Of a stretch of DNA of 64,000 bases, positions 37,106 to 47,549 are shown in pieces (the stretch's first letter is position 1; the number at the start of each line of letters is the position of its first letter). The DNA comes from Rhodosorus marinus (lineage: Eukaryota > Rhodophyta > Stylonematophyceae > Stylonematales > Stylonemataceae). Both the position numbers and the translations under genes were made by a program. The notes below the pieces were generated by a model, which saw only the letters and a list, made by a program, of their open reading frames with translations, searched no databases and was not told the DNA's origin. The DNA lies in NCBI GenBank assembly GCA_029953675.1, contig JAMWBK010000012.1, positions 434,001 to 498,000 of the forward strand, written 5' to 3'.

Positions 37106-38440
37106 GCCGTTCTTGAAAGCGAAATTGAGTCGGCTGAATCTGTTTCTAAAATTAGCTCTGCGCTTGTGGAGAAATTTATAATTTTATATTTATTTTCGAT
37201 ATATGGCGAATAATTAGTGATATTCACCTTTTGGGATGTATGTGATGGATGGATTCTCGGGTGGATTTAATGGTTTTTACGAACATACCCTGAGGCGCTA
37301 CTCTAGTGCTGGAAGGGAAATTTGGTTCCATAGGTAGTAGCAAGTTGACAAAGAAGCGAGAGTACACTCAGGGGAGGGAAGGTAGCACCTATCTTTTTGG
37401 AGGTTTGCTTCTAGTGGGGATGTGCCAAGCCATGTAGTGGAAAAGGCGATCTTGAACGCAATGGATGCGAGTGGATTCTGGGATTAATAGAGCGCTACGG
37501 TAGATAGCAGCTGAATAAAGGCTACGGGGTTGGTACGATACGGAAAGTATGTTCGGCGAGTTGGAAGAAGGGGACAAGCTGAGGCGATCAAAACCGTGGA
37601 AGGGGTGAAAATGAATTATACCCTGCTGGAAGCGTGTATTCCCTTTTTTTTCAATATTTCTTAGTCCCGTTCTCTGCAAAAAAGAAAGTTTGAATGAATG
37701 CATTTATTCGCAATCAGTGGTAATCGCGGCACCCGAAAATCCGCAGGGACGAGCTGATTCCAAAGGCTAGCCTTTCCCTGGCTGATTGTGGGCATTCAGA
37801 AGAGCTTGAATTTTGATAGTCCAGTTGGAGTTTTATTAGACCCTCTTGGCTCTGTCAAGGTTCGTGCTGCCCCGCCTCACGTAAATGTCGGGGGAGACCA
37901 ATACAGTACTCGATGTGGAACCCTCTCTCAGAAACATCTGCACGGACGAGCTGAAGCGGAAAGCTAGCCTTTTCTCTGCCGAACGTGGAGGTTAAGAAGG
38001 GGTTGGAAGGCGGCTTGTTATTCTATACCAACTCTTGGTTCCGTGAAGGGTTTCGATTGTACCACCCTGCTCCACCCCAAAACTATAAAAAATCTGACCA
38101 ATGTCCACATGCAGCCAAGGCACTTCCCGCAGCGAGCCTGGATTTTCTCCATGCAGCCAACATCCGAGTAAGTTGGCTCCTTGCAAGAAAGCAGTACGTA
38201 CCGCACTCTGGAATGACTGCTTTTTCCCGGGCGACGCGTCTGATTGGAGGGTAAAGCTACAACTGTTATGAAGTAACCATGAATGTACTAGCAACCACGG
38301 ACAGTGGGGCCAAAGAGCGCTACACAACTATAGAACGTAAGGAGCCCCCTCAGCCGGTACCTTGGACTGAATGAATTTGTTTACCTTAGACTACCGCATA
38401 TACCAATGCAGCTGGAAGACAAAGACCAACACGGAATCCA
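37106..38440. other. Intergenic stretch, no gene recognised
   Basis: An RLE-A3-like tail remnant on the minus strand near 37262-37305 (GTTTTTACGAACATACCCTG). No other gene, RNA or element is recognised. Confidence 0.4.
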
Positions 38441-38448
38441 AAAGTGTT

Positions 38449-38455
38449 TATATAG
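38449..38455 (+). promoter_or_regulatory. TATA box of the 38546 gene
   Basis: TATATAG, 97 bp before the ATG, in the position seen for other host genes in the window. Confidence 0.6.
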
Positions 38456-38545
38456 AGATACAAGGATTGAACTGTTTACTATGGCCTCTGCTCGTCTCAG
38501 CTGAAAAACTCTACACCTTGGATTGGAAGAGACACATACTGAATC

Positions 38546-39529
38546 ATGGCGTGGAGAAGAACACTATTGCTCGGGTTCATTGGTATTGTTTGGGGGGCAT
38601 CGCTGGCAACGGCTTTGGTGATAAGCACTCGGACCTCTACCAGTGAGCTGTACCAGCGACAGTTTGATAATGAAGTTGCCACGCGTGCCGCGGACGGTAT
38701 ACATCTAGCTGCTGAATATGGGATTCAGCTTGTTGCAGCCGCAAAAACGAACCTTACGGGATGTATCGAGGTACAAGATATTATGATGGAGAGGATGGCT
38801 GCTAATATAGACTGCGACGCGACCTCAGTGTTAAGGCAGACAAGTGATGAATGCACCAACTGCTGCCCAACGATGAGAGCCCTAATATTGGCCATCTCCG
38901 TTGGAGTTCTGGAGCTCCCACCTTCTTCGTTGACGGTGTACATCGGGAACAAAAACTTACCGATAGTTTCTAAAACGGTTTCCTACAAATACGAATCGAC
39001 GGATAAGCGCGACGAACAACTCAATTGCCCTCTAACAAAGATTATCAAGGTTAAAAAACTAGTTGTCGCCGGGGTGAAGATATCAAAATCTGAAAGTACC
39101 CAAGGTTACTCAATCGAGGAGAGCTGTGTTTCGCTGAGGATTCTCGAGAGTAAGAATCTTCTTGAATTAGTTGACAATGTGAACAGCTCCCAAGAACGTT
39201 ACGACAACGCGCTCGAAGAAAACGCAGATGCGGTTTTTGGGAGCACTATTAGCGTTGAAAATCTTATGGACGAGGGTGCGCTCGAATGTGATCGGACCAT
39301 CTCCAGTTGTGGAAATAGCAAAGCGGATGTGTATCTCAAATGCAATGCAAACGCAATCTCAAAGGAGGACGGTTCGTTCTCGTCGGAATCTTGCACAGGT
39401 GAGCGGACCGTCGAAGTTGAAATTGGCGATGCGGTCGCCATGGAAAGCGGATTGGAAATCCTTTTCCAACAAGTCAGTGACCAACTTGTCGGTAAGATTA
39501 CGCAAACAATGAGTGAGCCCGATCGATAG
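38546..39529 (+). CDS. Secreted or membrane-anchored protein, function unknown
   Basis: 327 residues from ATG 38546 to TAG 39527-39529, single exon. An N-terminal hydrophobic segment (residues about 6-27, LLLGFIGIVWGASLATALVI) acts as signal peptide or anchor. The remainder is hydrophilic, with about a dozen cysteines, several in pairs or near pairs (CTNCCPT, ESCVS, SSCGN, LKCNA, ESCTG), and Asn-x-Ser/Thr sites (KTNLTG, NSS). The segment from about 250 onward (CDRTISSCGN...DVYLKCNANAIS) might be a repeat-like disulfide domain. No known family recognised. A TATA box at 38449 and AATAAA at 39684 frame it well, so I consider it a real gene. Confidence 0.75.
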   Translation: MAWRRTLLLGFIGIVWGASLATALVISTRTSTSELYQRQFDNEVATRAADGIHLAAEYGIQLVAAAKTNLTGCIEVQDIMMERMAANIDCDATSVLRQTSDECTNCCPTMRALILAISVGVLELPPSSLTVYIGNKNLPIVSKTVSYKYESTDKRDEQLNCPLTKIIKVKKLVVAGVKISKSESTQGYSIEESCVSLRILESKNLLELVDNVNSSQERYDNALEENADAVFGSTISVENLMDEGALECDRTISSCGNSKADVYLKCNANAISKEDGSFSSESCTGERTVEVEIGDAVAMESGLEILFQQVSDQLVGKITQTMSEPDR

Positions 39530-39683
39530 GGCGAGAGGAATACCCTCGGCTAACATCAAACTACCTACTTGAGCGTGGGTTGAACGCTGACTAACCCATC
39601 TAGAAGTATAGCGGTAAGCCACACGGGCCATGGTAAATATTCTGCTCCCTGGTGCATGATTAGTGTTTCTCTATTCGGCCGTA

Positions 39684-39689
39684 AATAAA
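39684..39689 (+). other. AATAAA poly(A) signal of the 38546 gene
   Basis: AATAAA 155 bp after the stop codon, in an otherwise non-coding stretch (39530-40165). Confidence 0.5.
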
Positions 39690-40169
39690 TTCATAGAAGA
39701 AGCTGGTTCTCTAAATATTGCCTCGTTTTCATTTGCCTGATTAAACCTCTGCCCAGAGTTGTTTTCCGCCGTACTGTCAATCTCAGGGGGCAACAGAGCC
39801 GATTACAAATGAAAGAGCCCCCTTGACGTGGTAGGAGACTAGCAAACCATCACAGAACCGCCATGACTATAGTAACTCACCTCTTGCATTTTCTCCTTAT
39901 GTTCTCCCTTCTGTTTTGTCTCGTGGTAGTGCCACCGCCCGTGGTTGAATGTAAAATCCTCGATAAGACCACCCAAGAAGCCGCTCCTTAACCTCGGCGA
40001 AGGTATTGGCTTGCACGCTGTGCAGATATGTTTCATAGCGCGCAAATCATTCCAAGCTCGGAACTTCCTGCCAATCATCCTTTATCGCTGTGTTATTAGC
40101 GATTATGTCGGTGCAAAAGTCTCCCAGCTAAACGCAGACTTAGGTCAAGGACATGCACCTACCCCCTGG

Positions 40170-41600
40170 CTCCCGTTGAATGAATTTATTTAACAGGAGA
40201 CCCTAAAAAGAAAAACAACCCGAGAGCAAAAAAAAAGACTAAGCGCGGCGAAGATCGCGTGTCTCCAACATCAAAGCAGCGTTCACACGCACCAGCAAGA
40301 AGCATAAACGGGTGAACAACGACGACAGACCGTCAGGGCGTTCGCGGAACAATTGCCGAAGCCAAAGAGAACCAACGGAATCCATAAACCCAAAGCACTC
40401 AATGACCAGATATATCATGGGTCATTGAATGCTTTGGGTTTATGGATTCCGTTGGTTCACGAATGTCGGGGAAATACAAAGCCCATACATTTTTCAACTC
40501 TTTGCGAGTTCTCATACTGGCGAGGTTAAATCCACGACGTTCTACCGCAGCCGGCAAATATCGGAGCTAGCCTGAGGATTAGGATCGGCAACATCAACGT
40601 ACGTTGTACGGCGGTTACCTCGAGGTCAGCCACTCGGTGTTCTTCATTTAGTAGTCGGCGACAAGCACGGCATGTACAGGAAGCTGTGCGGGTCGCGGGG
40701 CCTCGAACACACGCAAAAGCGACTCCCCAGACAGTTGCTTGCACGCCGGCAGGGGGGCTGTTCAGGAGGACGTCGCCGATTGGAGCTCCAGGAACAAAGT
40801 ACGGGCATTTTCAGAGCCACTAGAATGTAGATAATCACTGGAAAGACTGACCTCCACTATCTGGCAACTTGACACGCCCAACGCTCTCAACGTCGTCGGG
40901 AGAGCGGTTCCCCAAGATGCGACCACGGCCACTGGCTGGAAAGCAGCTCGATTACAGAGGCCTAGACCGCCCAGCCGCAGGGAGGCCCACTTGGGCACGA
41001 ACGACATCACGGGTTGGGTGCGGAAGATGACCCAGCTCCTCAGCTAAGAAATATCGCAGCTCAACAAATCTCTCGTCGTCGGCACGGGTTGCCAGCCTCC
41101 GGCCCCAGCGAGTCGGGAGCGAGCAGAACCAATAGGTGAGCCGTTGACGGCAACAATATCGATACAGCAGCAACGAACACTACAGGAAGTGACGTGGCGA
41201 AGAGGACCCATAGGGGATGTCCACGTAGAAAAACCCTCCGGACACCAAATATCCCGCAAACGAGCGGGGACCTGCTGCTCTTGAATGCCCCCTCCTCCCC
41301 AGAGGAACAACTTTGCATGATTGACTTCGAAATCGATGGGGGATGCCAGTGTACGGAGACGATCATAAGCCGCCGCGAAATCATCTGGAGGCCTAATGAG
41401 GCAGACATCATCGTTGTAACCCACTGTGCGGACTTCCGGGAACTCGGAACGCAGCTCAGCAAAATGACCTGGCGCCCACAGGTGTGCAACAAAGCCGCCA
41501 AGGGGTCACTCTGTAGAACCCCCCTCCGCGCCTCAAAGGAGTGCGAGGAAGGATCGAGGGTGTCATAGGTGGGCCCTAAACCCATCAAAGAGTAAGACGA
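40170..41600 (-). mobile_element. Degenerate RLE-B copy with RT and RLE remnants
   Basis: Reading leftwards from 41600: RT pieces (PTYDTLDPSSHSFEARRGVL; GVLQSDPLAALLHTCG; VGYNDDVCLI, YNDD catalytic motif), thumb-like region (LTYWFCSLPTRWG), a large gap around the zinc knuckle, RLE pieces near 40580-40640 (HRVADLEV), and the C terminus and tail at 40170-40370 (GTTAAATAAATTCATTCAAC). Many stops and frameshifts. A 38-bp foldback lies inside (40370-40457). Confidence 0.8.
40370..40457. repeat. 38-bp foldback within the RLE-B copy
   Basis: Arms 40370-40407 and 40420-40457 are reverse complements with one mismatch, around a 12-bp spacer (AGATATATCATG). Both arms are the same bit of RLE-B coding sequence (VIECFGFMDSVG region), so one arm is an inverted duplicate. 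Confidence 0.9.
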
Positions 41601-43349
41601 CTAACAAAAGGAAAAGCTACAGAAGACCTGATGCACCACATGCCTGATGCCCGCTCGAGAGAGCGATTAAAGGGATTCCTAAAGTCCATGGATAATAACC
41701 CGTAACCCGGCTAGTAGGCCTTCATGCCCGTGTGGTTTCTCGTTCGCAGCTCTCTCTGGAGTACACACGAGTCCAGAAAGTAGTAACCTAGAATGGGAAA
41801 CCACAACCGTGGATATGAATCTCATGGTCTTGACAAAAGGAGGGTCGGCTGCATTGTCAAGAGGCCTGGGGCAAACTAAGGTAGATCCATTCCTTAGTCC
41901 TGAATTGGAAAAAGTCCAGAAGCTCGCCCATCGACGAGGGTATTTTTATTGAACACCGGTTTCGCTCAAGATGTTGCGTAACGTCCACAAGAAATTCCGT
42001 CCTCGCCGGCCTAGTGCCAAAAGCCTCAACAGTAAAATGAACAAGGATACAACTATATAATATTGTGTCCCGGTATGGGCCAATTCAAAACCTCGAAGCC
42101 CTTTACTGTGCAGCCATGGTGGTTACGGCTAGGACTTTAGCCAGATTGGCTGCGGGAAACATTCCCAGGCAATTCTGGATGCGGTACAAGGTAATATTTT
42201 CTCGACGAACAAAGTGCCAGAACTCCCACATAGAGCTCTTCTCAGCGGCTACCATCCGAACAGTCATTTCGAATCACAATGGTTTGAAACTCCCGCATTG
42301 ATGCAAAAAAGATGAGCTCCAGCAATGCTCGAGAAGAACTCGCAATGTTCAAAAATAGCACTGGCGAAGAGTTGAGGAACATCATCGTATCCTCACACAG
42401 TGATCCTCCCGTATAGCAGGTTTTCGTCCATCCCGGTCTTGACAACCTGGCCGTGGCTCCTTGGGTCCGGCCCGCCTTGCCAAAGTCTACGTACACACCG
42501 CCATTGCTGACACTCACCGACCAGTAATTAAATAATCTATCAAACTTTAAGCCACAAGATGCTTTGGATGAAATCAAAACAGACCTCTATTCGTCTAAAT
42601 CAGCCATTGCCAGTACGGATTGGTTTAAAAACCCTGTTTAACCATATAATAAATAGTATATATCAAAATAGCCGATATGTATTGGATGAACCATTTATGA
42701 GGTCAAAACTAACAATATAAAGGATATAGCGCTTGACATAAGTATGGAATTACATAAATAAATTGACTTCTCGGAAGCCCAATGAGTAATTTTCAAAGAC
42801 AAAACCTGAACCTATCGAATCTATGAATAAAGTTATTATATCAGGGATTGCCTTCATGAATGATTTGTATTGGCTGTATCAATGTCATCCCGCCAGCACG
42901 AATTGGCTAGCATGATATTGTATTTAAGTATTAAATAATCAATATACAGATAAAATCATGTTTAACGAATAATTATTGGCTTATATGCCGGTGGACTTAC
43001 ATTAAAATGGGCTTCCTCTCTGCTTCCGTCAGATCCGATTTTAGAAACTCTACATCTAAGGTCTTACGTGCCCAAAACTAGAATTTTAAGTTCTAATCTA
43101 TTCTGGATTTTACAGGAATGAAGTACTTACTCATATATTGAGAGTGAATTGGCATAATCGGGTTATACTATAGCCTTGATCTTTAAAGTAGAATATTATT
43201 GACGTAAAAATTTGCTTGCGGGGATGAGAGAGTTGAGCAGAGTCAAGAAGATGGCGAGCCGATGCAACGCCATCTAGTGGATGGGCAGCCCACTTGGTGA
43301 GAATTCACAGTTTAGTCTATCAATCAAATGGATCTCTGGTTTATGCAGT
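41601..43349. other. Gene-free stretch, AT-rich from about 42600
   Basis: A minus-strand open stretch at 42242-42577 reads protein-like (NGGVYVDFGKAGRTQGATAR) but has no ATG and no family match, so it may be a gene relic. From 42600 to 43220 the DNA is AT-rich and without features I can name. Confidence 0.4.
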
Positions 43350-43404
43350 ATTGATATTTTTTTATTTTTTTCAGCCTCCGATTAAACCATTCGTTCATTG
43401 ATAT
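43350..43404 (+). mobile_element. RLE-B micro-insertion (39 bp) with 8-bp target-site duplication
   Basis: Only a T-rich piece plus CAGCCTCCGATTAAACCATT and CGTTC, the last 39 bp of RLE-B (43358-43396), lie between ATTGATAT at 43350-43357 and 43397-43404. Confidence 0.75.
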
Positions 43405-44040
43405 GCTTTGCATTGGGCAATGGTTGGCTAATCAACTTGTCGCTGATGCAAGGTTGATGGGTTTGCCGGTTGTGCAGACAGGTGTCCGGGTTTTTGAGGA
43501 GGTGGTAGAAGGGGTATTCTGGCGGATGCTGAGTGCCCTGAGTCAAACTGCTTGCCCTTGCCGGTTCTGTGCGGACCGGAAATGGCATCCTTGCTGGCTA
43601 AAGTAACCAGAATTGGGACTCAGAGTAACCCGATCACTGGCTCCCGACCTCTGTTGAATATTTCTAAACCGTAAGCTGAATCCCACACGCCAAGCGTGTC
43701 CTTAACCCTCCCGCCCGCGTCGCTTTGCGAAGTCTATCGCCGGTCTGCTAACATCGTAATCTGATCAATGCTACCACACGGCCTTACAATGAAACCTCGC
43801 TTGCCTTGGATTTGCAGGTATCGAACAGGAGCCTCGCAAGACTTGCTGAAATCTGGACCCGAAATCACAGATCCCGGACCTGAACTCCTCACCGAGAAGC
43901 TCACTGGAGGAGAACCTTACTGACGTTACCCGAGCTCGAGATGGCTATTGTTCTGAGCCTTCGGCAAAAGTTACTGAGTCGTCCACACGGGGTCTGTATT
44001 GAGTACCGACTCAACGGAGACTTGAGATATGAGGCTTTCA
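43405..44040. other. Intergenic stretch, no gene recognised
   Basis: A plus-strand open stretch at 43403-43606 has ordinary composition but no recognisable family. The end of the stretch is the promoter side of the gene at 44161. Confidence 0.35.
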
Positions 44041-44044
44041 AGTG

Positions 44045-44052
44045 TATAAAAG
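44045..44052 (+). promoter_or_regulatory. TATA box of the 44161 gene
   Basis: TATAAAAG, a canonical TATA box, 109 bp before the ATG. Confidence 0.7.
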
Positions 44053-44160
44053 GAGGTGCGAGCGTAGTCTCTGTTGATGGTTGCTCTGGGTTGCTAGTCA
44101 GTAGACAAGGAGAAGAACAAGAAGACCGACAGAGAGACAGAGAGAACCAGCACAAGAAAG

Positions 44161-45561
44161 ATGAAGACCGGAGCAGTGTTGGCACTGATCCTGGCGTTCC
44201 TCGTTGTGGGAAGCCAGGCGACATATGAAGAGAGGGAGTTCTGCCTTCCTCGTGGTCCAGCGACGATAGGCATTCAGACCTACCTCAACTCGATCCACAT
44301 GTGTCTCGACAACTGGGGACCGTGGAAGGGAATCGGCCAGAGGTGGTACAATCCGGATGGAAGCTTCGTCGTCTTTCCTTCGGGAAAACAAATCCAACTG
44401 AAGGTGCTTCCGAGCAAGGCCAAGAAGGTCCCGAACAAGCCTGGTTTCAACCGTTGGTACGAGGCGTACGTCAAGGACGTATGCACTCAGGATATCGATT
44501 TCTACCCATATACCCACCCCAAACGGGGCCAGCTCAACGTTCTGAGGATCCACATGGAGAGCGCAGGACCGGAAGTGAAGATCGGATGCAGTAACACACG
44601 TACCGATAAGCCATGCAAGGCGCACTTCCTGAACCACGATATCTCCTTGAACAACTTCAACATCAGGATTTACTTCAAGTTGATGTCAACCAAAAACAAA
44701 CCGTCGTTTGTTCAGATGGTTCCCCAGTACGTCAAGGTGGACTTTGACATCAAGCCGGACTCGTGGGTCCTCGACAAACTGAACAACGTGATCAACTACT
44801 TCTACGACCTGAAGGGTTACCTTGTCAACGAAGTTGAGGAGGCTGTGATGGACGAACTGGAGAGAGATGACATCCAGGAGCAGCTCACCTTCGACCTGAA
44901 CGGAATGATCACAGACAAACTCATTGACTTTGTCAAATCGAGACTAGGAGATAGCAGCACGGTGTCCAAGTGGGTTGAAGACAACACGTCGATGAAGAGC
45001 TTCAAGGAGAAGAAGACTGAACTCTGCTTCACGGTCAGATATCCCAAGCCAGTGCACGCGCTCACGACCAAGATCCACTACTTCAGGGCGGTCGACCCTC
45101 TCGTGAAGAGGATGTGTCCATTCCAGTTTCCTTTCGAGAGCAGGGTCAGCGCAGACGCTCCTGTCAGCGGTTATGGTTATATCAGATATTCCGATGGAAC
45201 GAAGAGCGGCAACTTCAACTGGGGATTCTCGAAGCCCGGAAGCAGCACCGCTAAATTTTACAAGACCATTAGCGAGAATAAGTCCGGTAGGGCGATCCTC
45301 TACCTCAGGCATAAACTGTGGCATGGCGGTTGGATCACGAAGAGGTCGGCCTTCCTCATGAGGTTTGGATCTCCCTACAATGGACAATGTGAACTTGGGA
45401 TCAAGCTCAAGATGGGAACTTCCAGAATCGAGGCGGAGGAGGAGGAAGCCACCGCTGATGATTCGGGATTCGTCCACGGCGAGTACACCGGAGAGACTGA
45501 CCCGAATGAAGCTGATGATGATTTTGAGGAGGAGTTCGCTGATCTCAAAGATGAGGAGTGA
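44161..45561 (+). CDS. Secreted protein with acidic C terminus, function unknown
   Basis: 466 residues, single exon, from ATG 44161 (AAGAAAGATG context) to TGA 45559-45561. A typical signal peptide (MKTGAVLALILAFLVVGSQA) is followed by a large hydrophilic region with about ten cysteines, rich in aromatic residues (LDNWGPWKGIGQRWYNPDG; HKLWHGGWITKRS). The middle (residues about 200-275) is likely helical. The last 45 residues are strongly acidic (EAEEEEATADDSG; DDDFEEEFADLKDEE), which could bind Ca2+ or a basic partner. The C-terminal KDEE is not a standard ER-retention signal. No known family recognised. Canonical TATA box upstream and AATAAA 118 bp downstream. Strong codon and reading-frame integrity in retroelement surroundings argue for selection. 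Confidence 0.85.
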   Translation: MKTGAVLALILAFLVVGSQATYEEREFCLPRGPATIGIQTYLNSIHMCLDNWGPWKGIGQRWYNPDGSFVVFPSGKQIQLKVLPSKAKKVPNKPGFNRWYEAYVKDVCTQDIDFYPYTHPKRGQLNVLRIHMESAGPEVKIGCSNTRTDKPCKAHFLNHDISLNNFNIRIYFKLMSTKNKPSFVQMVPQYVKVDFDIKPDSWVLDKLNNVINYFYDLKGYLVNEVEEAVMDELERDDIQEQLTFDLNGMITDKLIDFVKSRLGDSSTVSKWVEDNTSMKSFKEKKTELCFTVRYPKPVHALTTKIHYFRAVDPLVKRMCPFQFPFESRVSADAPVSGYGYIRYSDGTKSGNFNWGFSKPGSSTAKFYKTISENKSGRAILYLRHKLWHGGWITKRSAFLMRFGSPYNGQCELGIKLKMGTSRIEAEEEEATADDSGFVHGEYTGETDPNEADDDFEEEFADLKDEE

Positions 45562-45678
45562 GGAGGTGCATTCCTTGTTTGTGAGGAAGACCCTCACCCA
45601 CAACGCACAGAGTCAAAAGTCTTTGTTGATATCGGTTGTAGTACGGGGTTGCATATAGCCGTCTAACTTCGGTGTTTC

Positions 45679-45684
45679 AATAAA
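45679..45684 (+). other. AATAAA poly(A) signal of the 44161 gene
   Basis: TTTCAATAAAAGTG, 118 bp after the stop codon. Confidence 0.6.
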
Positions 45685-46180
45685 AGTGAGAAGCGTTTTC
45701 ATACCATCGCTTGCCTCGAAGACGATGGGCAGAAACACATCCCGTGGGCAATGGTCCTAAAACGGGAATCCTTCGTCGGCATATCTTAGTCGTTTCGATT
45801 GGGAACGAGGGCCACCGCGTCGTGCATGACAAGCTAAAGACTGGCTCAAGTCGTGAAGAACAATGTAACTAGTTCTAGGGTGCTTCTAGTATGGTTACAA
45901 TCTCAAACATGGTCCTCCCTGCATGTCTTCGTAATGTCCTGGACTAACGTAATCCATTTATAGGACTGGACTGGACTGGAGAGCACCACCGAAAGCTTCA
46001 ACAGGGACATTGGGCCGAGGAGCGCGAGCACCACAAGAATCGAACACCTCCGATCTATTTGTTCATTCCGATATTGACTTATGCAGATGCAACCAGCGCC
46101 CGCTCTGTACAGTGTGAACTCATGTACAAGTCCTCCACTCCTCTCTGGCGTTGCTCGTCTTGGCCTGACTTCAATGAGTA
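45685..46180. other. Intergenic stretch, nothing recognised
   Basis: GGACTGGACTGGA at 45963-45975 resembles RLE-A AGTCC tail units on the minus strand but without an element attached. Confidence 0.35.
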
Positions 46181-46370
46181 ATCGTGTGGCGTTTTTACTA
46201 TCATAACCTGAACCGCTCCTGCAGGGCGTGAAAGGTAGCCAGGAACTAGGGAGAAAAGCGTGCAAACCCAGGAGTCGATGCCGCGGCTCGGCGAGCCTGG
46301 GCTAGAACATCGCCAGGGAGCGGCACTTAAACGGCGTTGGAGTCTCGTTTCAGTCAGTGCGATACATGAA
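46181..46370 (-). mobile_element. Degenerate RLE-A3 3' end
   Basis: Minus strand: tail remnant, hairpin variant, then the C terminus with several changes. Old, non-functional. Confidence 0.6.
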
Positions 46371-46493
46371 AAGGCCCCCAACGAACTGCACATGATCATC
46401 CGCTAAAGGTTTGCAGATGTGCTATAAATTTGTTAGCACATTACGACTGATCTGCACGTATCCAATGCTCCCCTGAAGCTCCACGTGAATACC

Positions 46494-47549
46494 TTCTTGT
46501 TCCGCCCCGGGGATTCGTCCTGCGCCTGAACCTGTTCTAGGGGAGATTGACCCAGTGGTTGCCGCAGAAGAAGAAGTTCCAGTTGATCCTCCTGATGATT
46601 CCCAGCGCGCTGGGAGCCGAGCTCAAGCACGCACGGATGCGCTGCAAAATATCCTTTCTTGGGACTTGCACCGTGCTGCATATGGCCGACTCCTCGCGCA
46701 GATGGTCTCATCTTCTCGCGCTCGCGCCCGCCTACGTAGTCTTGGAGGGGTTATTAGCTCTCAGTGGCTCATGACCGTACCAGCCTTTCCGCCACTCACA
46801 CTGTCGGATTTCGAAGTGCGTACTTCACTGCGCTTATACCTCGGCTTACATCAGCCCCCTTGGCCGTACGAGATGGGTTCGTCGTGCCCTCTCTGCTCTC
46901 AGACTGAAGACAACGCAGATTTTGGCGCCCACCTGCTCGCTAGTTGCCCGGCGGTGAAAGGTGCTCGAACCCGCCGCCATACACGGATCTTGAACCTGTT
47001 ATACCGGGAACTTCGGCCTATAGTCCGGCAAGCCGGTCTGGAAATCGAACGTGAGAAACCTTTACCCGTCGCGGACTTTCAAAATGATGAACGCCGTGTA
47101 GCCGACCTGGTGATCACCTGTGACGACAGCCGCCGTACCACATACGTTGATCTTGCTGTTCCTAACCCTCAAGCTAGTCGTTATCTCCCGGCTGCGGGGG
47201 AGCGCCGTGGATCTGCCGCCGCCAGCATGAGACGCCGCAAAGAGATCAAATACGCGGGGGCTTTGTCTTCCCCTGGTGTTCGTGCTTCGGCACTAGCACA
47301 TCGCTTGGTACCCCTGATCATTGAGTGCTTTGGGTTCATGGACTCTGTTGGTTCTCGCTGGCTTCGGGAGTTGTTCCGCGAACGCCCTGACCGTCTTCAA
47401 TCGTTGTTTACCCGTTTAAGTTTCCTGCTGTGGCGCATGAATGCCGCTTTGATGTTGGAGGCGCGAGTACTTCGCCGCGCTTAGTCTTTTTTTCCCCTCG
47501 GGGTTTTTTTTTTCAGCCTCCGATTAAAACCATTCGTTCGTTCTTGTTC
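46494..47549 (+). mobile_element. RLE-B copy, 5'-truncated, with 9-bp target-site duplication
   Basis: Element 46503-47540 between TTCTTGTTC at 46494-46502 and 47541-47549. It starts in the linker before the zinc knuckle and is nearly identical to 11320-12350 and 60070-61100, so it is young. Confidence 0.9.
46504..47484 (+). pseudogene. RLE-B ORF2 C-terminal part (zinc knuckle plus RLE), open but truncated
   Basis: One open frame, without its own start, that includes GLHQPPWPYEM, the knuckle CPLC-x11-H-x4-C, ARTRRHTRILNLLYREL, VADLVI / TYVDLAV and the end FLLWRMNAALMLEARVLRRA with the Trp codon intact. Compared with 9571-12303 it shows the natural end of ORF2. It has no RT, so it is a dead fragment. 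Confidence 0.85.

Noticed and set aside
42242-42577. Protein-like minus-strand open stretch
   Set aside because: Begins without ATG and has no family match; recorded only as a possible relic.
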